Assembly: GCF_003076755.1 (NCBI RefSeq)
Contig: NZ_QDKM01000016.1
Location: 1-38,036, forward strand
DNA: 38,036 bases
Origin: Pararhodobacter oceanensis
Lineage (GTDB): Bacteria; Pseudomonadota; Alphaproteobacteria; Rhodobacterales; Rhodobacteraceae
Direction of reading: 5' to 3'
Both the position numbers and the translations under genes were made by a program. This document shows, piece after piece, positions 1-7,699 of this stretch (positions are counted from its first letter, which is position 1; every line of letters begins with the position of its first letter). Under the pieces are notes generated by a model. It was given only the letters and a program-made list of their open reading frames with translations, was not told where the DNA came from and ran no database searches.

Positions 1-202
1 AGCTACTAGGCGTAGATATAGGCGTAGAACTGGTCGTCGACATAGAACCCCGGCGCTTGCATGAACGCTCGAAAGCTAGCTCGGACACGCCGACCCGTTA
101 ACCCACGGGGTTCCCTTGTCGCTTACGTTGAACGGGCAAGCCACGGCTTTGGCCAAGACGCAGCCCGGGTCATCTGAGATGATCCAGCATCTGAAGGTTG
201 CA
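1..202. other. Non-coding or decayed edge, no intact gene
   Basis: No complete gene is visible. On the minus strand a short open frame ends at a TAG at 6-8 and reads a protein-like tail (…FMQAPGFYVDDQFYAYIYA) for about 35 codons before meeting an in-frame stop upstream. It could be the remnant C-terminus of a lost gene, but I do not recognise a family. Confidence 0.3.
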
Positions 203-475
203 CTAGACGGTGCGGTAAACGAAAACGTTGATTGTAAATGCGCCAGCAGATTTCCGAGAAACGCTTGATGGGATTTGAGGAAGGATCACCTTGCCGTGCT
301 CAGCAACAAAACAATGCAACAACCCTTGTTCTTCGGGCGTGATCGCGTCTTGATCGACAAGCCGACAGTTGCGCTCGTAGAGTGCCAGCGCCGATTCACC
401 GTCCACAACCTCATTATCGGGACGGTTCCAGCAAAGCTGGCGTAACTGCAGGTATTTGCTCACTCTGACGTCCAT
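203..475 (-). CDS. Small hypothetical protein next to antitoxin gene
   Basis: A 90-residue protein starting at the ATG at 475, chosen because AAGG lies just upstream; the frame stays open to a TTG at 541. Residues about 5-65 look like a compact helical domain (YLQLRQLCWNRP, then ALALYERN, then ITPEEQGLL, ending HGKVIL). The pattern feels familiar from unnamed proteobacterial proteins, but I cannot assign a function. The last 25 residues look less protein-like, so the tail may be frameshifted. It lies downstream of, and on the same strand as, the Xre/MbcA/ParS-type antitoxin gene at 638-1162, where a toxin would be expected, but it shows no RES-domain motif. Lack of function is as likely as any role. 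Confidence 0.45.
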   Translation of the reverse strand: MDVRVSKYLQLRQLCWNRPDNEVVDGESALALYERNCRLVDQDAITPEEQGLLHCFVAEHGKVILPQIPSSVSRKSAGAFTINVFVYRTV

Positions 476-637
476 TGCATCCTTGGATGGCCCATGGCTG
501 TCCGTGCATACTAAACACAGGCAGCCTTGCGGAAGTTGCAATGGTCCTACAGGTCAACACAGTAGAGGCGGCTATCAATGAATACCATAAGGGGATCAGG
601 CGTGTGGTTCCTGCAGGTGTCGCCGCCACATCGCAAG

Positions 638-1162
638 CTAAAGCTCCCATGCAAATACGAGATCGGCTTCGGTGATAGGCTCGAAGCTACCCTCCGGAGC
701 GCCGCTGCCCATATCGCCACCGCGCCAAGCGTCAAGGTGGCGGCGCACAGTCATCAACCCGTCATGCCCGCCCGCCAGCATATAGGCCATCGGCGAGGCG
801 CCGGCGAAAAGGGTGCCTTCGTGAGCCTCTTTCAGCCAGACCAGCGCTTGCGCTTCATCCTCGAACAGGATGGCCAGCCCTCTGTAAATTCCAAGTATCG
901 TCGAAATTCGAAGCAGTGTATCGAGAGGCAGTGTCAGCGGTTGATTCTCACGCGCCTTTTTCATCCACCGATGATAAATGGAGCGCGCCGGATCGCCGAG
1001 AATAGCTATACGTTCCGCCTCGCTCAGACCGAACCGGTCAGCAATCCTGCGAAAGGCCCGCAGGCCCGGAGCGCTTGTCCGGGCGCGGTCTTCTCTGGAG
1101 ATTTTATGGAATCTTATAGCACCGGGCGGACCCGGAGCAGTCGAAAAATCGGCGATTTGCAT
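638..1162 (-). CDS. Xre/MbcA/ParS-type (DUF2384) antitoxin
   Basis: The 174-residue protein has the layout of antitoxins paired with RES-domain NAD-degrading toxins: a basic N-terminal helical DNA-binding part (RAFRRIADRFGLSEAERIA, about 35-55), a linker of the IYHRW type, and the C-terminal ParS/MbcA-like domain with FAGASPMAYMLAGG followed by VRRHLDAWRGG (about 115-150). The start at 1162 is supported by a strong GGAGG six bases upstream. Members of this family bind their toxin and repress the shared promoter. Here no intact toxin follows: the next complete frame is the unrelated small ORF at 203-475. The gene appears intact, so it may be an orphan antitoxin or may act on a toxin elsewhere. 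Confidence 0.7.
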   Translation of the reverse strand: MQIADFSTAPGPPGAIRFHKISREDRARTSAPGLRAFRRIADRFGLSEAERIAILGDPARSIYHRWMKKARENQPLTLPLDTLLRISTILGIYRGLAILFEDEAQALVWLKEAHEGTLFAGASPMAYMLAGGHDGLMTVRRHLDAWRGGDMGSGAPEGSFEPITEADLVFAWEL

Positions 1163-1571
1163 CTTCCACCTCCTTAGTCACATCATAGCTAACTGCGTTA
1201 CCTATGGACAGGTCAATGGTGAGGCGCGCCTGCTGCACCACGAAGACCGAAGCACTGGCATGCAGCGCAAGATAACCGGCGTTTGATGCGAAGATATGTT
1301 CGGGAAATTTGGGGAGGCGGCTCGCCATGACGATCAGATACGCACCGATTTCGGTCGCGGCGTTTTGCAAGATATCATCCAGATCAACCGAGAGATCATG
1401 GCTGGTTTTGGCATGCGCTGTGAATGTGATGCCGGTAGCTGCCGTGCATTTATCCGCACAGGCGGCAATCGAGGCGCAGAGCACAGGGGGGGCACACACT
1501 TGACATAGCCGTGTAAGAGAAAGCGCATCTAAATCATTGTAACTAAACGTTTTGGTAATCCAAGTGGCCAT
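1104..1571 (-). pseudogene. Degraded universal stress protein (UspA family)
   Basis: The start (MATWITKTF) and the C-terminal half (SHDLSVDLDDIL, LIVMAS, FASNAGYLALHASASVFVVQ) match a Rhodobacteraceae UspA-type protein. The stretch between residues about 10 and 40 does not, and it is too short to hold the usual N-terminal beta-alpha-beta fold, so roughly 50 residues seem deleted or frameshifted. The natural end after VVQ is also lost: translation runs on about 36 codons and overlaps the start of the antitoxin gene at 1162. Intact UspA proteins bind ATP or respond to stress. This one is probably non-functional. Confidence 0.6.
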
Positions 1572-1728
1572 CTGCTACACCCGATTACCAATTGCAGCGT
1601 TTTCAAACGGTTCCGCGCTTCTGGCCACCGAAGCTTCCCTTATTTTGAGAACGACAAATTTCGGGCTGTGTTCCAGGTCAGATTTGCAGGTCCAGGTCCG
1701 ACGAAATCCGACCTCTGACAGTGACGAA
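1572..1728. other. Intergenic, nothing recognised
   Basis: Between the degraded usp gene and the IS3-family element I see no plausible coding frame and no clear promoter. The element's left inverted repeat begins at about 1729. Confidence 0.4.
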
Positions 1729-1780
1729 TGCTCCGACCCCCAACTTTCTACCGCCCTTGGCGAGAGTTTTCCGGCTTCGA

Positions 1781-2764
1781 TCAGGGTGACAGGCTGGTGA
1801 TGTCCCCCGATTTCGTCAGCGTGATCGGGGCCTTGTTGCCGATCGCGCTGTGAGGCCGTTCTTCGTTGTAGTATCTACGCCAAGTCTCCAACTTTTCGGC
1901 CGCATCCGCAAGCGTCAGGAACCAATGCGCGTTCAGGCACTCGGCCCGGAACCGTCCATTGAAGGCTTCGATGAATGCGTTGTCTGTTGGTTTTCCGGGG
2001 CGTGAGAAGTCCAGAATGACGCCGCGCTGATAGGCCCAGAGGTCCATGTCACGCGAGATGAACTCGCTGCCTTGATCGACCCGGATCGTCTTGGGATAGC
2101 CCGTTTGCCGACAGACGCGATCCAGTGTTGCCACCACATCCTCCCCGCGATAGCTGAACCGCGCGTCGAGCACCGGCACATATCGCGAGAAGGTATCGAC
2201 GACTGTCAGAACCCGCAGCTTCTTGCCCGTCGCCAGCTGGTCATGCACAAAATCCATCGCCCAGACATCGTTCGGGCCGACGGCTTCGGCACGGTCATCG
2301 CGCAGCTTCGCCTTCACCCGCCGCTTCGGTGTCTTGTTCCTCAACTGCATGCCCAACTCCCTGTAAATACGATAGACTTTCTTGATATTGACGCCCCAGC
2401 CCTCGCGGTCCAGAAGCACATGAACCCGGCGATAGCCGTAGCGCACCCGCGTTGCACAGATCTCCTTGATCCGCTTCTCGACAGCAGCCTGATCGGAGCG
2501 GCGGGATTTGTAGTGAAACGTCGAGCGATCAAATCCGATGGCCCCACACGCCGTCCGGATCGAGACCGCCCAATCGCTGCACATTCCGCGAACCAGCTCG
2601 CGCATCCGATCAGGCTTCAGAGCTTTCGCCGGATGACGTCCTGCAACATCTCGCGGTCCAGGGTCAGGTCGGCCACGATCTTCTTCAGCCGCCCGTTCTC
2701 GTCCTCGAGCTGCTTCAACCGCTTCATCTCGCTCGGCAGCAGTCCCGCATACTTCTTCTTCCAA
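1781..2764 (-). CDS. IS3-family transposase OrfB (DDE integrase)
   Basis: This frame encodes the catalytic part of an IS3-family transposase: an HTH_21-type segment (YGYRRVHVLLDREG), then an RNase H-like integrase core with the DDE triad at VWAMDFVHD, IRVDQGSEF and FIEAFNGRFRAEC, and the typical tail YYNEERPHSAIGN. It lacks its own good start. In this family it is normally made as an OrfAB fusion by -1 frameshifting near the end of orfA. The two frames overlap there and a GCGAAAGC run just before the orfA stop could serve as the slip site. No internal stop is visible, so the transposase may be active. Confidence 0.85.
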   Translation of the reverse strand: MEEEVCGTAAERDEAVEAARGRERAAEEDRGRPDPGPRDVAGRHPAKALKPDRMRELVRGMCSDWAVSIRTACGAIGFDRSTFHYKSRRSDQAAVEKRIKEICATRVRYGYRRVHVLLDREGWGVNIKKVYRIYRELGMQLRNKTPKRRVKAKLRDDRAEAVGPNDVWAMDFVHDQLATGKKLRVLTVVDTFSRYVPVLDARFSYRGEDVVATLDRVCRQTGYPKTIRVDQGSEFISRDMDLWAYQRGVILDFSRPGKPTDNAFIEAFNGRFRAECLNAHWFLTLADAAEKLETWRRYYNEERPHSAIGNKAPITLTKSGDITSLSP

Positions 2765-2883
2765 TTAAAGTAGGTCGCCTGGCTGATCCCCGCCTTGCGG
2801 CAGATCTCCGAAACCGGCGTGCCTTCCTCGCCCTGCTTGATAATGAACGCCTTCTGCGCGTCCGAAAACTTCGATGCCTTCAT
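2617..2883 (-). CDS. IS3-family transposase OrfA (helix-turn-helix)
   Basis: An 88-residue protein with the N-terminal transposase_8 helix-turn-helix (FSDAQKAFIIKQGEEG, then EICRKAGISQATYFNWKKKY) and a C-terminal leucine-zipper-like helix (MKRLKQLEDENGRLKKIVAD) that mediates oligomerisation in this family. It recognises the inverted repeats and is the first half of the OrfAB fusion transposase. The sequence is closest by eye to the IS407 group. The ATG at 2883 lies about 120 bp inside the right inverted repeat, as usual. Confidence 0.85.
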   Translation of the reverse strand: MKASKFSDAQKAFIIKQGEEGTPVSEICRKAGISQATYFNWKKKYAGLLPSEMKRLKQLEDENGRLKKIVADLTLDREMLQDVIRRKL

Positions 2884-3166
2884 GTGATTCCGCTTCGTCG
2901 GGGAAACAGTCCCCCGGACTGTTTCCTGATCCGCCTCAGTCTCCCAGCCAGGAAATCGTAGCGGAAAACTCCAGCTTCAGGTGGTCCAGTTTGCGGGGAT
3001 CAGATCACGAAGGTGTCGGTAAGGTCATCCTGCAGATGGGTGACAATGTCGCTTCTGCCGGGGGGCTGGATCTGATCTCGCTCAGCTTTGCAGCTGCCGG
3101 TCGTTGCGACAGGATGACGAAATGGCGGCAAAGAACGGCAGCTTGACATGCGTGCCTGCGGAGCTG

Positions 3167-4066
3167 CTATTCCGTCTCGAAGGTCACAAGGTTTCCTTGA
3201 CGCAGGTCTTCCTCGCCACGCCAGCGGTAGGCGCAGGAGGTGTTTGGGTAATCGAGGCATAGCGCCCGCGGGGCTTCGATGCGGGGCGCGCCGGACATCT
3301 TGTAGTGGCCGGTGAAAACGGGGGGAGCGTCGGCGGGGTAAAGCGACACGTCGCTCGCCGGCGGGAAGGCGGCGTCGGGGAGTTCGGTGAGGTCTTTCAC
3401 CGAGAGTGCCGCCTCTCGCCAAGTTGCGGCATGCGAGCGCCACCATGCAATGCGAACGTGCTCGCGCGGATAGCCCTTGAAGTCATGGAACCGGACCCCC
3501 TCGGGCAGTTTCACCTCCGGTCCGTTGGTGAGGCTTTTGACCGCCCGCGCGAATGGCGTTTGATCGGCGGCGATCTCGGGCAGATCCTCGGGTTCAAGTC
3601 GCCCGGACGGGCGCCGCTGCGCGATCACGTTGATGTAGGTCTGGTTCCAGCAGGCGTGAACGAGGCGTATCCCGCCCAGATCGAGCCAGAGCGACAGGGT
3701 GATAAACCAGTCGAGCCACAGCTGCGCCTCGGGGGTTGCAATGCCGAATTGCGCGATGAAGCTGCGGTGTTGGTCGGTGTTCTTATCGTTATGCGCGCGC
3801 AGGGGCGCACCGTCGGGGCCGATGGTGTGAAAGAGCATGGCGTTAAGTTCATGGTTGCCCATGACGGCGACCGCCTTATTGCTCGCGACGAGATCGCGAA
3901 CGGCGGTCAACACAGCGGCATCGTTAGCATTGGACTGGTTGTGGCCTGCGTCAATAAAGTCGCCGAGAAAGGCAAAGGGCGCGTCATCGCCGAGCCCGTC
4001 GAGGGTTGCCTGTAACCGCCCAATGTCTGCGTGAATATCCGGAATGATGTTCCAAGCCTGCGTCAT
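3167..4066 (-). CDS. Calcineurin-like metallophosphoesterase
   Basis: A 299-residue protein with the metallophosphoesterase signature in order: PDIHAD (Asp10, His12), FLGDFIDAG (Asp36, Asp39), MGNHE (Asn71, His72), RLVHACW, and a C-terminal FTGHYK. These bind two metal ions and hydrolyse phosphoesters. The substrate cannot be told; the family includes bis(5'-nucleosyl)-tetraphosphatase and protein phosphatase types. The start at 4066 is preferred over upstream in-frame starts because AAGGA precedes it. The gene is intact, and its 3' third is duplicated, diverged and truncated at 26573-26896. It ends about 165 bp from the IS3-family element. Confidence 0.8.
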   Translation of the reverse strand: MTQAWNIIPDIHADIGRLQATLDGLGDDAPFAFLGDFIDAGHNQSNANDAAVLTAVRDLVASNKAVAVMGNHELNAMLFHTIGPDGAPLRAHNDKNTDQHRSFIAQFGIATPEAQLWLDWFITLSLWLDLGGIRLVHACWNQTYINVIAQRRPSGRLEPEDLPEIAADQTPFARAVKSLTNGPEVKLPEGVRFHDFKGYPREHVRIAWWRSHAATWREAALSVKDLTELPDAAFPPASDVSLYPADAPPVFTGHYKMSGAPRIEAPRALCLDYPNTSCAYRWRGEEDLRQGNLVTFETE

Positions 4067-4478
4067 GATTGTCCTTATAACGATTGCTGGATGGTTTGAG
4101 TTGGGCAAACGCCAATGGCCGCGAGATCGGGCCTGCGGCAGGTGCAACTTGGCAAGGCGCATAATGATAGTTGGCTTTGATAAACGTCTGCGCCAGTAAG
4201 GGGCGTGCCAATGTAGAATACAGGCGCGGTTACTTTTACTATCGTAGAACGCCTAAATTTCGCCGAGTTTCGCCGGATTTTACGTATAATCAATCTTTTT
4301 GCGCAAGAGGTTCCGGCTACGGTTTGAGGGGCGGAGACAACAGCTGTCTTATGTAATGGGTGCGGCAGACACCCGAACGGCGACCAAGGCTTTGCCCCGT
4401 TTCGGTAAGCATGAACGCGAAAACCTGTGCCGGTGGGGCGTGCAACCCCCTGCATAAAATCTTCAGTAGGAGGCCACA
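4067..4478. promoter_or_regulatory. Upstream region of first substrate-binding protein gene
   Basis: About 410 bp without a gene. The block at 4258-4290 is conspicuous: TTTCGCCG occurs at 4258-4265 and again at 4268-4275, one helical turn apart, and a TATAAT box follows at 4285-4290. No convincing -35 box lies at the standard distance. This could be the promoter with an activator site (the AsnC/Lrp or LysR regulator nearby is a candidate), but that is inference. A strong AGGAGG precedes the TTG start at 4479. Confidence 0.4.
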
Positions 4479-5327
4479 TTGACAATCAAATCACTCGCAA
4501 CTCTCATTTCTGCAGGCACTGTGCTTGCTGTTTCGACGGTCTCGGCGCTGGCCGGTCCTCTGGCCGACCGGATTGAGGCCGGCGAGCCGATCCGTATCGG
4601 CTTCTCGAATATTCCTGTGTTCGGCTATCCTGACGAAAACGGCGAACCCAAAGGCTTTGCCAATGAGATTGCGCTCGGCATCCTGGCGGAAATGGGGCTG
4701 ACCAATGTGGAAGGCATCGTCACCGATTGGGGTGGCCTGATCCCCGGGCTGATGGCCAACCGCTATGATATTATCACCGGTGGGCAGTATATTTTGGGCG
4801 CGCGCTGTGAGAACGTCTCGTTTTCCGAGCCGATCGCGCAGACCGGCGATGCGTTTCTGGTGCCGGCGGGTAACCCACAGAATTTAACCAATTACCAAGA
4901 TATCCTGAACAACCCCGAAACCATTCTGGCGATGTATGCAGGCGGCAACCATGTAGACGCGGCGCGCCGCGAAGGGCTGGGCGACGCGCAGATGATGCAG
5001 TTGCCGGGACCATCCGAAGCTTTGGCCGCGCTGCGTGCCGGACGCGCAGATGCCGCGGCGCTGACGTCCTTCGAGGCCTTCTATATGGCCGACCGATCGG
5101 ATGGGCTGTTCGTCGCTACCGATCCCGCGGCACTGCCCGAGTGGACCTTGAACTGGGTTGGCATTGGGTTTCGCGACGCGGATGCCGATTTCCTCGCGCA
5201 GTTTAATGCTGCACACGCGCGCTACATGGGCTCGGATGAGATGATGGCGGCGATGCAGCAATATGGCTATGTCGATGCCAATCTGCCGGGCGACACCACC
5301 ACGGAATGGGCTTGCGCTAACCGATAA
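4479..5327 (+). CDS. ehuB: Ehu-type ABC transporter substrate-binding protein, copy 1
   Basis: A 282-residue periplasmic solute-binding protein of family 3 (amino-acid/ectoine type). Residues 1-25 form a Sec signal peptide ending VSALA before GP. The core shows the EhuB-like pattern: IRIGFSNIPVFGY near 38-50, VTDWGGLIPGLMANRYDII near 81-99, then ARC and FSEPIAQTGDAFLVPAGNP. In Sinorhizobium EhuB, aromatic residues cage ectoine or hydroxyectoine; whether this one binds ectoine is inferred from similarity only. The start is TTG with AGGAGG six bases upstream. A stem-loop follows the stop, and an asnC gene on the other strand separates it from its near-identical paralogue at 6116. It is set apart from the permease genes, so it may be regulated separately. 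Confidence 0.7.
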   Translation: MTIKSLATLISAGTVLAVSTVSALAGPLADRIEAGEPIRIGFSNIPVFGYPDENGEPKGFANEIALGILAEMGLTNVEGIVTDWGGLIPGLMANRYDIITGGQYILGARCENVSFSEPIAQTGDAFLVPAGNPQNLTNYQDILNNPETILAMYAGGNHVDAARREGLGDAQMMQLPGPSEALAALRAGRADAAALTSFEAFYMADRSDGLFVATDPAALPEWTLNWVGIGFRDADADFLAQFNAAHARYMGSDEMMAAMQQYGYVDANLPGDTTTEWACANR

Positions 5328-5335
5328 GCAAAGCG

Positions 5336-5361
5336 GCAACGGTCGGGGAACCGGCCGTTGC
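5336..5361 (+). terminator. Stem-loop after first binding-protein gene
   Basis: An 11-bp stem (GCAACGG extended by a wobble and TCGG/CCGG) closes a GGAA loop just after the ehuB copy-1 stop. No T-run follows, so it may stabilise the mRNA end or act as a weak terminator between the convergent ehuB and asnC genes. Confidence 0.55.
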
Positions 5362-5407
5362 TCGAGGCGTGATGGCTGCCCGAAGGACTCGGCATCGCGT
5401 TTTCCAC

Positions 5408-5857
5408 TTACAAAATATCAAGCGAGACTTTGACGCGGTCCATAACAATGTTCGAGGTAAACTTGCTGACATTGGATTCGTCGAAGAAATACTCCTGCGT
5501 GAAGCGCTCGTATTCGGCGATATCCGCGACCACAACGACCAGCACAAAATCTGCTTCGCCGGTGGTGTAGTAGCATTGTTGCACCTGCGGCGCGTTGCGC
5601 ATCTTTCGCTTGAAATTCTCGAGGTGCAGGCGGTTCTCGCGCTCAAGCATGACCTGCACGATCACTGTCAGGCTCCGGCCAAGCTGCGACGAGGAGAGCA
5701 CCGCGATCTCCTTCTCAATCACCTTGGTATCGCGCAGCTTTTTGAGCCGCTTTTGCACTGCCGGCGGCGACAATCCGATTTCGGCGGCCAAAGCCTCGGC
5801 AGTGAGCCGAGAGTTCGACTGAATCAGTTTGAGAAGTTCACGATCTTTGCGGTCCAT
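5408..5857 (-). CDS. Lrp/AsnC-family transcriptional regulator
   Basis: A 149-residue regulator with an N-terminal helix-turn-helix (LIQSNSRLTAEALAAEIGLS, then AVQKRLKKL, about residues 10-42) and a C-terminal RAM/AsnC ligand-binding domain (VMLERENRLH; YYTTGEADFVLVVVV; SNIVMDRVKVSLDIL). Such proteins assemble into octamers and sense amino acids or their degradation products. Ectoine catabolic clusters often carry an asnC gene. Lying between the two binding-protein genes on the opposite strand, it probably controls the adjacent ehu genes. An inverted repeat at 6013-6052, just upstream of ehuB copy 2, is a candidate site. The start codon has only a weak GGAA before it. Confidence 0.85.
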   Translation of the reverse strand: MDRKDRELLKLIQSNSRLTAEALAAEIGLSPPAVQKRLKKLRDTKVIEKEIAVLSSSQLGRSLTVIVQVMLERENRLHLENFKRKMRNAPQVQQCYYTTGEADFVLVVVVADIAEYERFTQEYFFDESNVSKFTSNIVMDRVKVSLDIL

Positions 5858-6012
5858 GTTCCGAAATTAGTCGAGGATGGGTGGTTGGTCAATGAATTTC
5901 GTCTCGAAACCCGCAAGATTGATCCCTTTCCCTGTAGTTGCTTGGCTATACCGGATGGACGTCATAGTAGGGGCTGGAGCGCGCTGAACACAACATCCGC
6001 TGGTGAGGTCCT

Positions 6013-6052
6013 TCAGTCTCTGTTTCATATTCTGACAAAAACTGAAACCTGA
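6013..6052. promoter_or_regulatory. Nested inverted repeat upstream of second ehuB
   Basis: GTTTCA at 6022-6027 is mirrored by TGAAAC at 6043-6048. Outside it TCAG (6013-6016) is mirrored by CTGA (6049-6052). The repeat lies between asnC and ehuB copy 2, a fitting place for an AsnC/Lrp operator. No direct evidence of binding exists. Confidence 0.4.
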
Positions 6053-6115
6053 TTGCCGCGCAGGGAGGGAGAGATGTTCCCCGCCGGTGTTAACTATAGT
6101 GAGGAGGAAAACACT

Positions 6116-6964
6116 ATGTCCAAAAAGATCACGAAAACGCTGGTGGCTGCCGGTCTGGTGCTGGCAACAACGGCGCTGACGGCGGTGGCCGGGCCGTTGA
6201 ACGACCGGATCGCAGCGGGCGAGCCGATCCGCATTGGCTTCGCCAATATTCCGGTATTTGGCTACCCGGATGACAATGGCGACCCCAAGGGATTCGCCAA
6301 TGAGATCACGCTCGGCATTCTGAACGAGATGGGGCTGACGGATATCGAAGCCGTGGTCACCGATTGGGGCGGATTGATCCCGGGGCTGATGGCGAACCGC
6401 TACGACATCATCACCGGTGGGCAGTATATTCTGGGGGCACGCTGCGAGAATATCTCGTTCTCGGAGCCGATTGCGCAGACCGGGGATTCGTTTCTGGTGC
6501 CGGCCGGCAACCCCTTGGGCTTGACCAATTATCAAGATATTCTCAACAATCCAGACACGATGCTGGCGCTATATTCCGGTGCCAACACCGTCGGCGCCGC
6601 GCGCCAAGAGGGGCTGACCGACGCGCAGTTGATGCAGTTGCCTGGTCCGACCGAAGTCCTCGCCGCCCTGCGTGCGGGCCGCGCCGATGCCGCGGCGCTG
6701 ACCTCCTTCGAATCGTTCTACCTTGCGGCGGAATCGGATGGCGCATTTGAAGCGCAGGATCCCTCGGCGCTGCCGGATTGGACGTTGAACTGGGTGGGTA
6801 TCGGGTTTCGCGATGAAGACGTCGATTTCCGCGCCGAGTTCAATGAGGCCCACGCGCGCTACATGGGCTCGGACGAGATGATGGCCGCGATGGAGCAATA
6901 CGGTTACGTCGAGAGCAACCTGCCGGGCGCAACCACGACCGAATGGGCCTGTGCCAACCGTTAA
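6116..6964 (+). CDS. ehuB: Ehu-type ABC transporter substrate-binding protein, copy 2
   Basis: This 282-residue paralogue has the same length as the copy at 4479 and most residues identical, including IRIGF-NIPVFGYP, VTDWGGLIPGLMANRYDII and the C-terminal TTEWACANR. Differences cluster in the signal peptide and in the 155-215 region. The signal peptide (MSKKITKTLVAAGLVLATTA) is cleaved near AVA-GP. The start at 6116 follows GAGGAGG; an upstream in-frame ATG at 6074 lacks support. It heads the importer operon with ehuC, ehuD and ehuA and is followed by a stem-loop. The pair is a recent tandem duplication with asnC between copies; the two proteins may differ in substrate range or expression. 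Confidence 0.72.
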   Translation: MSKKITKTLVAAGLVLATTALTAVAGPLNDRIAAGEPIRIGFANIPVFGYPDDNGDPKGFANEITLGILNEMGLTDIEAVVTDWGGLIPGLMANRYDIITGGQYILGARCENISFSEPIAQTGDSFLVPAGNPLGLTNYQDILNNPDTMLALYSGANTVGAARQEGLTDAQLMQLPGPTEVLAALRAGRADAAALTSFESFYLAAESDGAFEAQDPSALPDWTLNWVGIGFRDEDVDFRAEFNEAHARYMGSDEMMAAMEQYGYVESNLPGATTTEWACANR

Positions 6965-6974
6965 GGTGGCTTCT

Positions 6975-7001
6975 GCAGCGGTCAGAGATTCTGGCCGCTG
7001 C
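6975..7001 (+). terminator. Stem-loop between ehuB copy 2 and ehuC
   Basis: GCAGCGG pairs with CCGCTGC and the inner TCAGA with TCTGG, giving a 12-bp stem with a GAT loop and no T-run. Stem-loops in this place commonly allow more binding protein than permease to be made by partial termination or mRNA protection. Confidence 0.6.
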
Positions 7002-7030
7002 CTCCTTTCCAATCTGGCAGGGGCATTTTC

Positions 7031-7696
7031 ATGACGATTGTCGAATTTCTCAGCACATACTGGCCGCGTCTGTTGACCGGCACCGGTGTGACCATAGTTC
7101 AGTTTTTTCTCGCCGCCTTTCTGGGCGTGGCGATATCCCTTGTAATGGGTTTGCTCAAGCTGTCGCCGAACCGGATGTTGCGCGGCTTCGCGATCAGCTA
7201 CATCGAGTTTTTCCGTGGCACATCTTTGCTTGTGCAGCTTTTCTGGATTTTCTATGTGCTGCCGCTATTCGGCGTGTCGATTGACAAATTCACCGCTGGC
7301 TATGTCGCGGTGGGAATGAATATCGGCGGCTACGGGGCCGAATTGGTGCGCGGTGGCATCTTGTCGGTGCGCAAGGGCCAATGGGAGGCCGCGCTGGCGA
7401 TTAATCTGAGCCCGGCAAAGCGCATGTGGCGCATCATCCTGCCGCAGGCGCTGGTCAACATGCTGCCCGCGTGGGGTAATCTGATGATCGAGCTCCTTAA
7501 AGCAACGGCACTGGTGGCGCTGATCTCGGTGCCAGATTTGATGTTCGAAGCGCGCCAAATCAACGGTTCCACCTTCCTGTCGGCGCAAGTCTTCGGCACG
7601 GCGCTGGTGATTTATTACCTCCTCGCACGATTTATGATCACGCCGTTCATGCGGTGGCTGGAACGCTTCATGGCCCGAAAACTGGGAATGGTTTGA
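7031..7696 (+). CDS. ehuC: Ehu-type ABC transporter permease EhuC
   Basis: A 221-residue inner-membrane permease of the His/Glu/Gln/Arg/opine type. Hydrophobic spans cover about residues 12-40, 55-80, 90-110, 150-165 and 190-210. The cytoplasmic EAA loop that contacts the ATPase is WEAALAINLSPAKRMW with IILPQALVNMLPAWGN. Within Ehu systems the permease after the binding protein is EhuC and pairs with EhuD. The start ATG at 7031 has AGGGG upstream. It sits 30 bp after the stem-loop and 3 bp before ehuD, clearly in one operon. Confidence 0.75.
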   Translation: MTIVEFLSTYWPRLLTGTGVTIVQFFLAAFLGVAISLVMGLLKLSPNRMLRGFAISYIEFFRGTSLLVQLFWIFYVLPLFGVSIDKFTAGYVAVGMNIGGYGAELVRGGILSVRKGQWEAALAINLSPAKRMWRIILPQALVNMLPAWGNLMIELLKATALVALISVPDLMFEARQINGSTFLSAQVFGTALVIYYLLARFMITPFMRWLERFMARKLGMV

Positions 7697-7699
7697 GCA

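Larger units (their letters stand above)
1729..3002 (-). mobile_element. Complete IS3-family insertion sequence (IS407-like)
   Basis: A 1.27-kb element encoding overlapping orfA and orfB on the minus strand. The imperfect terminal inverted repeats begin TG: the left end reads tgctccgaccccca from 1729, and the right end, read inward from 3002, begins tgatccccgcaaactgg. Both share the block gagttttccg about 35 bases in. The bases flanking the element do not form an obvious 3- or 4-bp target duplication, so the insertion may be old or the ends may be a few bases off. It lies between the decayed usp gene and the metallophosphoesterase without breaking either. Confidence 0.8.
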
